This document shows, in pieces, positions 1 to 7,006 of a DNA stretch of 8,711 nt. Origin of the DNA: a bacterium. Lineage in GTDB: Bacteria > Margulisbacteria > Marinamargulisbacteria > JAAEMD01. Location of the stretch: contig JAAEMD010000320.1 of NCBI GenBank assembly GCA_024225875.1, forward strand, positions 1 through 8,711. Reading direction: 5' to 3'. Position 1 is the first letter of the stretch. Each line of letters starts with the position of its first letter. The position numbers and the translations under genes were made by a program. Under the pieces are notes generated by a model, which searched no databases, was not told the DNA's origin, and saw only the letters and a program-made list of their open reading frames with translations.

Positions 1-1181
1 AAATATTTTTTTATCATTATATTTATTGAAAAATTGCTTACTATATGATTTCTGGCAGCTCTGCTGAAATTATGGAGAGTTTTTTCGTTTTCCAGTATAA
101 GTTTAATTGAAGAATATAACTTTTGAGTATTTTTTGTTTCAACAAGTATACCATTGTCATTACATATAATTTCTCTTAGCGGTTTTATATCAAAGCCAAT
201 AACAGGCAGTCCGCAGGCCATGGACTCCAGAACAGAAAATGGACATATTTCAGCAAGAGAAGGGAAACAGTAAATATCTGATGATGCATAAAGGTCACTC
301 ATTTCCTGTTCATTGTTTACGAATCCGTAATTAATAGTGTTTTTAGTATTGAAACAGCCTTTTCCAATGATCAGGAAGACAAATTTATCTGGATCAAAAT
401 AATCTATTATATCCAGAACAAATTTTATTCCTTTTATTTTATTTCTAATATCAGCAGACGAAACTAGAATTATCTTTTTATCAGCAGGCAGATTATACCT
501 GGTTCTAAGTTTTCTTTTGTCTCTGGCAGGTCTGAACAGTTCTGTATCAATACCGTTATGAATGACCTGTATATCCTGGTTTTTTAGATACGACCCCATA
601 ACCTGGTCGGCAAGGTCTTGAGATGGACATACAATAGTCGGGCTCCAGTTTTTTAATACAGACTGTTTTCTTTTAAGAATGGAGGCTGTAAAGGTATAGT
701 TGTATGTTCCAGGATATGTATAGATATTAGTACAGGTACCACTTCCGGTTCTGCAGTGGCTGCAGCCAGTGCTGTATCCAGGCAGCCAGGTTAAGGACCA
801 TTCGTCATGTAATGTCCATATAACCCTGTCATTATTTTGCTTAAGAAATGGAATAAGTTTATAGTAATTAAGATAATAACCATGCATATTATGTATATGA
901 ATCAGGTCATACTTCTCTTTTTTAATATGTTTAATTAATTTTTTTGTGGCAAATGCGGTTCCTGATCCTTCTATACCTGTAGCTCGTACTATCAAAGCGT
1001 CTACTGTATTTTCGATAAGAGATGTGAATTTAAAGGTGTTTTTATTAGAAGTTACTGGCTGTCTACCATAAGCAAAGCAGGCAGAAAACTCTGATGAGTT
1101 ATTTAATTTATTGAAAATAGTTCGAGCAGTTTTTGCAGCTCCACCTGATCCGTATGAAGTATTTATAATCAGTATTTTCAT
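1..1181 (-). CDS. Family 4 glycosyltransferase (GT-B fold), 3' end beyond window
   Basis: I read 393 codons with no stop from the ATG at 1181-1179 to the left edge, so the C-terminus is missing. The N-terminus MKILIINTSYGSGGAAK is the usual GT-B opening with a glycine-rich donor-side loop. HIHNMHG (around residue 98) and WTLHDEWSLT (H125, D126, W128) match the colanic-acid-type (WcaC-like) branch of GT4. The C-terminal domain has HNGID, SSADIRNKIKG, and E311-x7-E319 within a SLAEICPFSVLESM stretch, the nucleotide-sugar-binding EX7E motif of retaining GT4 enzymes. The expected role is sugar transfer from a nucleotide sugar during surface polysaccharide synthesis at the cytoplasmic membrane face; donor and acceptor cannot be read. 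A small cysteine group (C140, H142, C143, C150) follows the HDEW motif. No clear Shine-Dalgarno precedes the ATG, but the N-terminus is canonical. It is divergent from the DUF4956-CotH genes, with repeat copy A between them. Confidence 0.9.
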   Translation of the reverse strand, partial: MKILIINTSYGSGGAAKTARTIFNKLNNSSEFSACFAYGRQPVTSNKNTFKFTSLIENTVDALIVRATGIEGSGTAFATKKLIKHIKKEKYDLIHIHNMHGYYLNYYKLIPFLKQNNDRVIWTLHDEWSLTWLPGYSTGCSHCRTGSGTCTNIYTYPGTYNYTFTASILKRKQSVLKNWSPTIVCPSQDLADQVMGSYLKNQDIQVIHNGIDTELFRPARDKRKLRTRYNLPADKKIILVSSADIRNKIKGIKFVLDIIDYFDPDKFVFLIIGKGCFNTKNTINYGFVNNEQEMSDLYASSDIYCFPSLAEICPFSVLESMACGLPVIGFDIKPLREIICNDNGILVETKNTQKLYSSIKLILENEKTLHNFSRAARNHIVSNFSINIMIKKY

Positions 1182-1281
1182 CTGGTTTTATTATAACTTA
1201 ATTTATAATTGCTATGCACTGTTTTTATGATCTGCTAAAGATTATTTCTTAGTCGGCTGAGTTTCTGAACAGGTTATAATT

Positions 1282-1290
1282 TGCTATACT
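1282..1290 (+). promoter_or_regulatory. Possible extended -10 promoter upstream of repeat copy A
   Basis: TGCTATACT is a good extended -10 (TGnTATAAT) match facing the DUF4956-CotH genes. No convincing -35 lies 17 bp upstream (TTTCTG at 1262-1267). If active, transcription would start near 1297 and copy A would lie inside the 5' untranslated leader. This is a motif match only, in very AT-rich DNA. Confidence 0.3.
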
Positions 1291-1295
1291 TTGAT

Positions 1296-1324
1296 ATTAT
1301 AGCTGTTCCAGAGTAAAATATCCG
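1296..1324 (-). promoter_or_regulatory. Outward promoter-like signature at left end of repeat copy A
   Basis: On the minus strand the copy A terminus reads CGGATA (1324-1319), a 17-bp spacer, then TATAAT (1301-1296). The last four bases of that -10 (1299-1296) are the flanking TA and host sequence. The -10 is perfect; the -35 is a weak TTGACA match. It points at the glycosyltransferase starting at 1181, about 108 nt beyond the predicted transcription start. Promoter activity is inferred. Confidence 0.4.
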
Positions 1325-1411
1325 ACACTGAAGTTTTCAAATGACTTCGTTAATGTACGCCAGTACACTGCACTCAGCCATTTAAACGGACAGTTCAATT
1401 TGTACCAGCTA
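1300..1411 (+). mobile_element. 112-bp MITE-like inverted-repeat element, copy A
   Basis: The element begins TAGCTG and ends CAGCTA, and is flanked by TA at 1298-1299 and 1412-1413, consistent with duplication of a TA target as in IS630/Tc1/mariner-type insertion. The arms are imperfect terminal inverted repeats sharing TATAGCTG and a TGTCCG-like block (TATCCG on the left here). The whole element folds as one hairpin with apical stem TGTAC (1354-1358) / GTACA (1363-1367), loop GCCA, and an unpaired insert in the left arm near 1325-1338. It has no coding capacity. It differs from copy C by about seven substitutions and one indel, and from copy B by a similar number. A mobilising transposase is not in the window. 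Confidence 0.85.
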
Positions 1412-1415
1412 TATA
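1387..1415 (+). promoter_or_regulatory. Outward promoter-like signature at right end of repeat copy A
   Basis: CGGACA (1387-1392), 17-bp spacer, TATATA (1410-1415), the last part supplied by the TA target and flank. A second TATAAT lies at 1414-1419, which would give a 21-bp spacer. It faces the DUF4956 gene at 1448, whose Shine-Dalgarno lies about 13 nt after a start near 1422. The -35 matches TTGACA at four of six positions. Function is inferred from geometry alone. Confidence 0.4.
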
Positions 1416-1447
1416 TAATGCATCTGTGATTAAAGAAGGGTAATAAA

Positions 1448-2131
1448 ATGAGCAAAATTCAAGCATTTGAGCAATTTTTAGCAACATCCAGTGTCCAGCT
1501 TCCAGTAGTCGAGTTTGTAGTTAATTTCCTGCTGGCAGCTGTTCTGGCATCTATTTTAGGTATGGTTTATATAAAGTTTGGTAATTCTTTATCAAACAGG
1601 AAAACCTTTTCTCGTAATTTTGTTTTGATAACTATGACAACAATGCTTATTATCACTATTGTCAAATCATCTTTAGCACTTTCTCTTGGTTTAGTGGGAG
1701 CTTTGTCTATAGTTAGATTTCGTACTGCACTTAAAGAACCTGAAGAGCTGTCATATTTATTCCTTTGTATTGCCATGGGCCTTGGTCTTGGTGCAGATCA
1801 AAGGACTATTTCTTTAACAGCATTTTTTATAATAATAAGTGTGATAATCTTAAAAAAGATATTTTATAAGAGTAGAGATAATAATAATATGCATATCATT
1901 ATCTCCTGCCTTGAGCCGGATAAAGTTGATTTGCAGGAGGTGATATCTGCCCTGAAAAAATACTGCCAGGCTGTTGACCTTAAAAGATTTGATGAAACAC
2001 AAGAGATGCTGGAGGCCGCTTTTTTAGTAGAAATTATGGATTTTGCTGATTTAAATGAGGCAAAGATGGCACTACAGAAAATGAGCAGGTCTATAAAAGT
2101 AAGTTTTCTTGATAATAAACACCTTTATTAA
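1448..2131 (+). CDS. DUF4956 family integral membrane protein
   Basis: A 227-residue protein with a hydrophobic N-terminal half and a soluble C-terminal half. Membrane segments are visible at about residues 20-43, 56-78, 79-90 with 101-116, and 121-136. The family signature is clear: GALSIVRFRTALKEPEEL (residues 84-101) followed by YLFLCIAMGLGLGA. The C-terminal 75 residues or so look like a small alpha/beta domain, probably cytoplasmic. The biochemical role of DUF4956 is unknown. The family is established as a recurrent neighbour of CotH kinases and VTC-domain proteins, and both occur here. The start has a good Shine-Dalgarno, AAGAAGGG at 1433-1440, seven bases from the ATG. Its stop directly abuts the next ATG (TAA then ATG at 2132), so translational coupling with the kinase is likely. 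It could be a channel, a transporter-like partner or an anchor for the VTC enzyme; the sequence does not decide. Confidence 0.9.
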   Translation: MSKIQAFEQFLATSSVQLPVVEFVVNFLLAAVLASILGMVYIKFGNSLSNRKTFSRNFVLITMTTMLIITIVKSSLALSLGLVGALSIVRFRTALKEPEELSYLFLCIAMGLGLGADQRTISLTAFFIIISVIILKKIFYKSRDNNNMHIIISCLEPDKVDLQEVISALKKYCQAVDLKRFDETQEMLEAAFLVEIMDFADLNEAKMALQKMSRSIKVSFLDNKHLY

Positions 2132-4705
2132 ATGATAATAAAAGAAGCTGAAAACTTATTAAAAAAGATAGTATTAAAAAAAAAGAACCTGATATTATTT
2201 TTTAGCGTAATTATTGCCTTAATATGCTTTGTTTTTTACTCAGTTGCTGTTCTTTTTCTTGGTTCTTATATAGGAAAAAAGATTACAGATGAGCATAAAA
2301 CACTGATATTATCTTCCTTTAAAACTCCTGTTAACTATCTTAAAGGTTTAAAAGCTGACCCGGAAAGAATAATAATTGATATCAAATATAAGCATTTTCA
2401 GAAACTGGCGTATAAAAGAGAAATGGCCTTAAATAAGGGAATACTAATATCAGACCCTGATGATTATGTGCCGGGAAGAGTTAAATATAAAGATAAGGAG
2501 TTAAGAGTAAAGCTTCGTTTAAAAGGAGACTGGGTTGATCATTTGAAAGGTAATAAATGGTCATTCAGGGTTAAAGTAAAGGGTAATGATACTCTTTTTG
2601 GTATGAAAATATTTTCCATACATCAGCCAGGAACAAGAAATTATTTATATGAATGGGTATATAACAGGTTACTTAAAAGGGAAGGCCTGTTATCAATCCG
2701 GTATAAGTTTATTAATGTAACTCTGAATGGTAAAGATCTTGGGCTCTATGCACTGGAGGAGCATTTTGACAAAAGGCTTATTGAAAATAATAAGTTAAGA
2801 GAGGGGCCGATTTTAAAATTCTCAGAAGATCTTCTATGGAAAGAGCGAATAGAAAACTATCAGGCAGAAATAGATCCGTATCTTAGAAGTAATATTGATT
2901 TATTTCAGACCAGCAGGACAATGAAGGACCCTGTTTTAAAAGGTCTCTTGATAAAGGCAGTAACATTACTGGAAAAATTCAGGAATGGAGAGTTGAAGGC
3001 CGGTGATGTTTTTGATGTTGATAAAATGGCCAGATATTTAGCTTTAACAGACTTAATGGGCGCTCATCATGCGTTATTCTGGCATAATCAACGGTTTTAT
3101 TATAATCCGATTACTTCAAAACTAGAGCCAGCAGGTTTTGACGGTCAGCCTGGTTTTTATATAAAGTATCCTGTCTTTGGTATTGAATCAAAATTTTTCT
3201 CTACTTTATTTGAGGACAATAAATTAATGACAAGATATATTCAGGAACTTACAAGAGTATCCAGCCCGGAATATATACAGCGTTTTTTTGAAGAGATTAA
3301 ATTTGATTTTGATAAAAATCTCAGTATGATTTATAAGGAATATCCCTGGCGTGTTTTTAATAAAAGTATAATTTATAAAAACCAGGATACTATACGTAAG
3401 GCCCTGAATCCGATAACAGCAGTTTATGCATATCTTGACCACAGCGGAAAAAATACTATTGATATCAGCTTTGGAAATTTACAACAGATCCCTGTAGAAG
3501 TTCTTAATATAGTTGATGCAGAAGGTAATGTGCTGGCAAGACCTGAAAAAAATATTATCATTGATAAAAGAACTGTTTCAAAGCCTGTAGTTTATTCTGC
3601 ACACCGGTTTGCTCTGCTCAAGGGTATTAAAAGCCAGGATTTACTTAATAAACAGTTGAAGTTCAGCTACAGGCTTACTGGAAGATCAATGCTAAAGGTC
3701 TCTAATGTTTTCTCCTGGCCATATCAGCAAAAGAACTTTAAAAAAAGAGATATTATTAGAAAGTCAACTGATATATTTAAATGTAAATTCCTGGTGATTG
3801 ATAAAAAAACAAAAAGTATTTATTTTAAATCCGGTAAATCTGTTCTGAATAAACCTTTGATAATTCCTGAAGGATACAGGCTATATGCTCATAAGGGAAC
3901 TCATATTGATCTTTTAAATAATGCAGCGATAATATCATATTCTCCTTTCTTTTTTATCGGTACAGAGGAAAGACCGATAGTTATAAGTTCTAATGATTCT
4001 TCAGGCCAGGGGCTGGTGCTGCTTAATGCAGGTGAAAAATCAATTTTTCAGAATGTATATTTTACAGGTCTTTCAAATCCCGGGTCTAATGGCTGGGAAC
4101 TGACAGGTGCTGTTACATTTTATGAATCTCCAGTATCAATAAAAAATTGTTCCTTTTCCAACAATAAATCGGAAGATGCTCTTAATATTGTTAGATCAAA
4201 ATTTTCTATAGAAAAAACTGTTTTTTCAGAAACGGAATCTGATGCTCTGGATATAGACTTTGGCCAGGGAGAAATTTCGCAGTCATTTTTTTTGAATTCA
4301 GGTAATGATGGCATAGATGTTTCTGGTGCTGAAGTTAAGTTGATAGATATCTATATTAACAGAGCCGGGGATAAGGGTATAAGTGCTGGTGAAAACAGTA
4401 TGGTTGAAGGTAATAATATAAAGATATCAAATTCTAACATAGCGGTTGCTGGTAAAGATAATAGTAAAATAAATTTTAGATCTATTGATTTATCAGATAA
4501 CAGAGCAGGTATAGCGGTTTATCAGAAAAAATCTGAATTTGGAGCAGCAGAAGTTATTGTTTCAGGCAGAATAAAGAAAACAGATACTAAGTATATTATC
4601 GAAAAAGACTCTATCTTGAATCTAAATGGAAAAGTGATCACTGGAAAAGCCAGTAATGTTTATCAGCAGTTATATCATTCGAAAATAGAAAAACAGAGGC
4701 TTTAG
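2132..4705 (+). CDS. Membrane-anchored CotH-type kinase with C-terminal parallel beta-helix
   Basis: An 857-residue protein. Residues 17-48 form one hydrophobic segment after a lysine-rich start, so I predict a type II membrane protein with the bulk outside the cytoplasm. Residues 110-345 match the CotH kinase family: VKLRLKGDW, then KWSFRVKVKG (K142 and neighbours, candidate nucleotide-phosphate contact), the GLYALEEHFDK block (E209/E210), WHNQRFYYNP (N319) and EPAGFDGQPGF (D337). CotH proteins are atypical secretory kinases; Bacillus CotH phosphorylates spore coat proteins. In canonical CotH the second metal-site motif is usually DxD, but here it is D337-G-Q339. Residues 590-830 contain repeated short beta-strand units with N/D-rich turns (SIKNCSFSNNKSEDALNI, EISQSFFLNSGNDGIDV), typical of a right-handed parallel beta-helix and often carbohydrate-related. 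It is coupled to DUF4956 with zero spacing and no strong ribosome site of its own. The substrate is unknown; a surface protein or glycan is plausible. The kinase call is by family; activity is not shown. Confidence 0.88.
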   Translation: MIIKEAENLLKKIVLKKKNLILFFSVIIALICFVFYSVAVLFLGSYIGKKITDEHKTLILSSFKTPVNYLKGLKADPERIIIDIKYKHFQKLAYKREMALNKGILISDPDDYVPGRVKYKDKELRVKLRLKGDWVDHLKGNKWSFRVKVKGNDTLFGMKIFSIHQPGTRNYLYEWVYNRLLKREGLLSIRYKFINVTLNGKDLGLYALEEHFDKRLIENNKLREGPILKFSEDLLWKERIENYQAEIDPYLRSNIDLFQTSRTMKDPVLKGLLIKAVTLLEKFRNGELKAGDVFDVDKMARYLALTDLMGAHHALFWHNQRFYYNPITSKLEPAGFDGQPGFYIKYPVFGIESKFFSTLFEDNKLMTRYIQELTRVSSPEYIQRFFEEIKFDFDKNLSMIYKEYPWRVFNKSIIYKNQDTIRKALNPITAVYAYLDHSGKNTIDISFGNLQQIPVEVLNIVDAEGNVLARPEKNIIIDKRTVSKPVVYSAHRFALLKGIKSQDLLNKQLKFSYRLTGRSMLKVSNVFSWPYQQKNFKKRDIIRKSTDIFKCKFLVIDKKTKSIYFKSGKSVLNKPLIIPEGYRLYAHKGTHIDLLNNAAIISYSPFFFIGTEERPIVISSNDSSGQGLVLLNAGEKSIFQNVYFTGLSNPGSNGWELTGAVTFYESPVSIKNCSFSNNKSEDALNIVRSKFSIEKTVFSETESDALDIDFGQGEISQSFFLNSGNDGIDVSGAEVKLIDIYINRAGDKGISAGENSMVEGNNIKISNSNIAVAGKDNSKINFRSIDLSDNRAGIAVYQKKSEFGAAEVIVSGRIKKTDTKYIIEKDSILNLNGKVITGKASNVYQQLYHSKIEKQRL

Positions 4706-4806
4706 ACAGCTTGTTAACGGATCTTCTAATGGCTGCTGCCTTACTACAGAGTAAAAAAAATCCACTTCCGGGCTGGCGTAAATATTATTTTGCTTTTATA
4801 CTTTAT

Positions 4807-4835
4807 ATTACAGCTGGTACAAATTGAACTGTCCG
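4807..4835 (-). promoter_or_regulatory. Outward promoter-like signature at repeat copy B, facing left
   Basis: On the minus strand: CGGACA (4835-4830), 17-bp spacer, TGTAAT (4812-4807). It points into the 3' end of the CotH gene, so any transcript would be antisense to that operon. It is listed because it repeats the geometry of the other element ends. The -10 is weaker than at the other ends. Confidence 0.25.
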
Positions 4836-4923
4836 TTTAAATGACTGAGTGCAGTGTACTTGCGTACATTAACGAAGTCATTTGAAAACTTTAAGTGTCG
4901 GACATTTTACTTTGGAACAGCTA
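4811..4923 (-). mobile_element. 113-bp MITE-like inverted-repeat element, copy B (inverted)
   Basis: This is the reverse complement of copies A and C. On the plus strand it begins CAGCTG and ends CAGCTA, with TA at 4809-4810 and 4924-4925. Read in its own orientation, the apical loop between TGTAC and GTACA is GCAA, a GNRA-type tetraloop; copies A and C have GCCA and GGCCA. The 32 bases at the CAGCT end (CATTTAAACGGACA... to CAGCT) are identical to those of A and C. It sits between the CotH gene and the VTC gene, either splitting a former operon or supplying a start for the second half. No protein is encoded. Confidence 0.85.
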
Positions 4924-4927
4924 TACA
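4899..4927 (+). promoter_or_regulatory. Outward promoter-like signature at repeat copy B, facing VTC gene
   Basis: CGGACA (4899-4904), 17-bp spacer, TATACA (4922-4927), with the -10 completed by the TA target and flank. A start near 4934 would give a leader of about 26 nt before the GTG at 4960. It is inferred from geometry. It would matter most if read-through from the CotH gene is poor. Confidence 0.38.
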
Positions 4928-4959
4928 GTCAGTTTTTAAAATAAAAAACATATAAAAAA

Positions 4960-5664
4960 GTGATTAATAAGAAAAAACAGCCACCTGTTGTAAGATATGA
5001 ACGTAAGTTCAGGATCTCTGGTATAACCAGGGGACAGGTAGACCATTTAATAAAATCTCATCCAGCATTTTTTTCAGAAATATATGCTCAGCGATTTATT
5101 AATAATATCTATTTTGATACAGCAGGTTTTAAAAGTTACCATGATAATATTTATGGTGTCTCTTTAAGAAAAAAAATCAGAATCAGGTGGTACGGTGATT
5201 TATTTGGATTTATAAAACAGCCGGTTATGGAGCTAAAATTAAAAAATGGTTTGTTATGTAATAAAGAATCGTATGGATTAAGCTCATTAAAGCTTAATAA
5301 TAGTTTTAGTAATAATAATATTAAAAAATGTATACACAACTCTGAAAGTTATGATTTTTTGAACAAAGAATTACTATGTGTTAACCCTGTTCTTTTAAAT
5401 CGTTATAGCCGTAAATACTACCTTTCCTCAGATAAAAAGTATCGCATAACGGTTGATACTGACTTGTTGTACTACCCGGTCAACGGTGTTTATAATAATT
5501 TTATTTATAATTTTTCTGATAAGAACACAATAGTCTTAGAGTTAAAATATGATGTTTCTCATGATGAACAGGCTGATGAAATATCAGCGTACTTTCCTTT
5601 TAGAATGACCAGAAGCTCAAAATATGTTGATGGTATTACAGGTGTATATGGATTTTGCAGTTAA
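4960..5664 (+). CDS. VTC domain (TTM-fold) polyphosphate polymerase-like protein
   Basis: A 234-residue protein that is almost entirely a VTC catalytic domain, with no SPX domain and no membrane segment, so probably cytoplasmic or peripheral. In yeast VTC4 this tunnel fold makes polyphosphate from ATP. The residue blocks that line the tunnel are present in order: YERKF (E14, K16), KIRIRWYG (R74, R76), MELKLK (E91, K93), NRYSRKYY (R148, R151), RITVDTDL (R162, D166), LELKYD (E194, K196) and RSSKYVDG (R218, K221). The full set argues for a working catalytic site rather than a decayed one. The GTG start has only a weak A-rich upstream region; an in-frame TAA lies just upstream, so no earlier start is available. 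It lies 36 bp after repeat copy B and 17 bp before the likely glycosyltransferase start. VTC with DUF4956 and CotH is a known genomic association. The product could be polyphosphate or another phosphate polymer or nucleotide-derived donor. Confidence 0.88.
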   Translation: MINKKKQPPVVRYERKFRISGITRGQVDHLIKSHPAFFSEIYAQRFINNIYFDTAGFKSYHDNIYGVSLRKKIRIRWYGDLFGFIKQPVMELKLKNGLLCNKESYGLSSLKLNNSFSNNNIKKCIHNSESYDFLNKELLCVNPVLLNRYSRKYYLSSDKKYRITVDTDLLYYPVNGVYNNFIYNFSDKNTIVLELKYDVSHDEQADEISAYFPFRMTRSSKYVDGITGVYGFCS

Positions 5665-5667
5665 AAG

Positions 5668-5674
5668 AAAAAGG
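5668..5674 (+). promoter_or_regulatory. Ribosome binding site deciding the second glycosyltransferase start
   Basis: AAAAAGG, seven bases before the GTG at 5682. It supports that GTG over the upstream in-frame TTG at 5655, which would overlap the VTC stop and has no comparable site. Confidence 0.5.
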
Positions 5675-5681
5675 TTTTACT

Positions 5682-6854
5682 GTGGCTAAAAAGAAAGTAG
5701 CGATAATTACTTATTTTTATCCTCCGTCAAGCGGTCCGGCAGTACAACGAATTTCAAAGCTAATAAAATATTTAGATAAAGAAAGGTATGAGGTAACGGT
5801 CTATACCTCAGTTTTTCAGAAAAAAGAAGACTATAGTATTTTTGAAGATGTATTAAATGTTAAAAAGGTATTTTATATAAAGCATTTAAATATACTTAAG
5901 GGACCATATAAAAATAAATTTATTCATAAAGCAGCGTGTTTTTTTCGTCTCTTTTTTGTTCCGGAAGTCCAGATATTTTTTGCACTAAAATGCAGAAAAG
6001 CAGTTTTAAAGGGCGATGAGTATGATGTTATTTTCACTACCGGGGGGCCGCATAGTAACCATTTAGTCGGTCTATACGTTAAGAAAAGAAAGCCGGATAT
6101 AAAATGGATAGTAGATTTTCGAGATCCATGGGTTGAATTTTCGTATAGAAAAAAGGTGCCGGGTCTAAACTTAATACATAGTTATCTTGAAAAAAAAGTT
6201 ATTGATAATGCCGATGTCAGAATAGCGGTTACCAGTACTTATGCCAGTAGATTTGAGGAAAGGTACAATAAGAAGTTTCATTTGATTTATAATGGTTATG
6301 ATCCGGAGGAGTTTAAAGAATTTAAGTCTTTTAGCAGAGAAAATAAAAATAAACTAATATTTTTACATGCAGGAACAATGTTAAGACAGCGTAGCTGGGG
6401 GCTGCCGTATCTGGAGAAAATATTAGCTGCTGCCAGTATTGATTATGAGATACACTTTTATGGTTTTACTGATGACAGGTATTTGAGTAAGTATAAGCAT
6501 ATGAATATTAAGAACTATCGAAATGTGCCTAAGTCAGAGCTGCTCAATATATACCAGAGAGCGGATATACTTTTATTGATGCAGGGGCAGGATAAATTGT
6601 TAAGCGGTAATGTTGCAGGTAAATTAATGGAATATGTCGGAACACAAAAACCAGTTCTGGCCTTCACTTATCCAGGAGGAGAGGCTGCAGAAATTATAAA
6701 AAAGCATGACCTGGGTCACGCTGTAGATATCAATCAACTGGATAAAGCAGTTGACTTTGTCAGAGCAGTAAGAGCAGGCAGGTTCAGGGCTTACAAAGCC
6801 CCGAAGATATTTGATAGAAGGTATATTGCCGGTCAGATAGCTTCTTTGATGTAG
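5682..6854 (+). CDS. GT-B glycosyltransferase of the DFRDPW group (GT4-like)
   Basis: From the preferred GTG the protein is 390 residues; an in-frame TTG at 5655 would add nine. The N-terminus MAKKKVAIITYFYPPSSGPA has the GT-B opening with a small-residue loop after YFYPP. FTTGGPHSN and IVDFRDPW (D145-W150) mark a well-recognised group of bacterial envelope and exopolysaccharide transferases. The C-terminal domain shows IYNGYDPEEF (N204 on), a HAGTM strand-loop, and GNVAGKLMEYVGTQKPVLAF (N310-F329), where K314 and E317 sit in the usual nucleotide-sugar-binding helix. It lacks a textbook EX7E pair, as is common in this group. It is expected to act on the cytoplasmic side of the membrane; donor and acceptor are unknown. 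It follows the VTC gene by 17 bp and probably shares its transcript, which links sugar transfer to the phosphate module. No strong terminator follows. Confidence 0.88.
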   Translation: MAKKKVAIITYFYPPSSGPAVQRISKLIKYLDKERYEVTVYTSVFQKKEDYSIFEDVLNVKKVFYIKHLNILKGPYKNKFIHKAACFFRLFFVPEVQIFFALKCRKAVLKGDEYDVIFTTGGPHSNHLVGLYVKKRKPDIKWIVDFRDPWVEFSYRKKVPGLNLIHSYLEKKVIDNADVRIAVTSTYASRFEERYNKKFHLIYNGYDPEEFKEFKSFSRENKNKLIFLHAGTMLRQRSWGLPYLEKILAAASIDYEIHFYGFTDDRYLSKYKHMNIKNYRNVPKSELLNIYQRADILLLMQGQDKLLSGNVAGKLMEYVGTQKPVLAFTYPGGEAAEIIKKHDLGHAVDINQLDKAVDFVRAVRAGRFRAYKAPKIFDRRYIAGQIASLM

Positions 6855-6883
6855 CTGAAAATTCAGTATAACTGGAAAAAATA

Positions 6884-7006
6884 CAAACTGGCCCACAATA
6901 GTGTTGATAAATACTTGGCACATAAACGTCATATTATATGCATATTTCTTATTTTTTTGCCCTGTTTCAGCCTCATTGCTCATCAACACTATTGTGGGCC
7001 AGTTTA
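6884..7006. repeat. 123-bp inverted-repeat element with 24-bp perfect arms
   Basis: Arms at 6885-6908 and 6982-7005 are perfect reverse complements over 24 bp (AAACTGGCCCAC...TTGAT), separated by 73 bp. The same nine bases, GAAAAAATA, occur at 6875-6883 and 7007-7015 and may be a target-site duplication, although they are A-rich. Inside the left arm ACTGGCCCACAATA is followed at 6913 by the related ACTTGGCACATAAA, recalling the multiple end repeats of some insertion sequences (IS21 type). No transposase is encoded. It is probably a second, unrelated MITE or a solo remnant of an insertion sequence. As RNA it is also a very stable hairpin, but no T-tract follows on the plus strand, so it is not an obvious terminator for the preceding operon. 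Confidence 0.7.

Noticed and set aside
1190..1195. Minus-strand TATAAT just upstream of the glycosyltransferase ATG at 1181
   Set aside because: It would give an almost leaderless mRNA and has only a three-of-six -35 match (TGCATA) at 17 bp. In such AT-rich DNA this is likely chance; the element-borne TATAAT at 1296-1301 is better placed.
4729..4827. Small plus-strand frame of 32 codons (MAAALLQSKKNPLPGWRKYY...) with a short hydrophobic stretch, ending inside repeat copy B
   Set aside because: The ribosome site is weak (GGA only), the last third is repeat sequence, and no family is recognisable. It may be a chance frame or a scrap of a gene broken by the insertion.
5655..5681. TTG start nine codons upstream for the second glycosyltransferase
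   Set aside because: It overlaps the VTC stop, lacks a ribosome site, and adds residues before the canonical GT-B N-terminus. GTG 5682 has AAAAAGG at seven bases.
6855..6867. Possible terminator CTGAAAATTCAG after the glycosyltransferase
   Set aside because: The stem is only five pairs with a two-base loop and is not followed by a T-tract.
6624..6989. Minus-strand open frame of 121 codons overlapping the end of the second glycosyltransferase and the inverted-repeat element
   Set aside because: It lies mostly antisense to a well-supported gene, starts inside a repeat arm, has no convincing ribosome site, and shows no recognisable domain.
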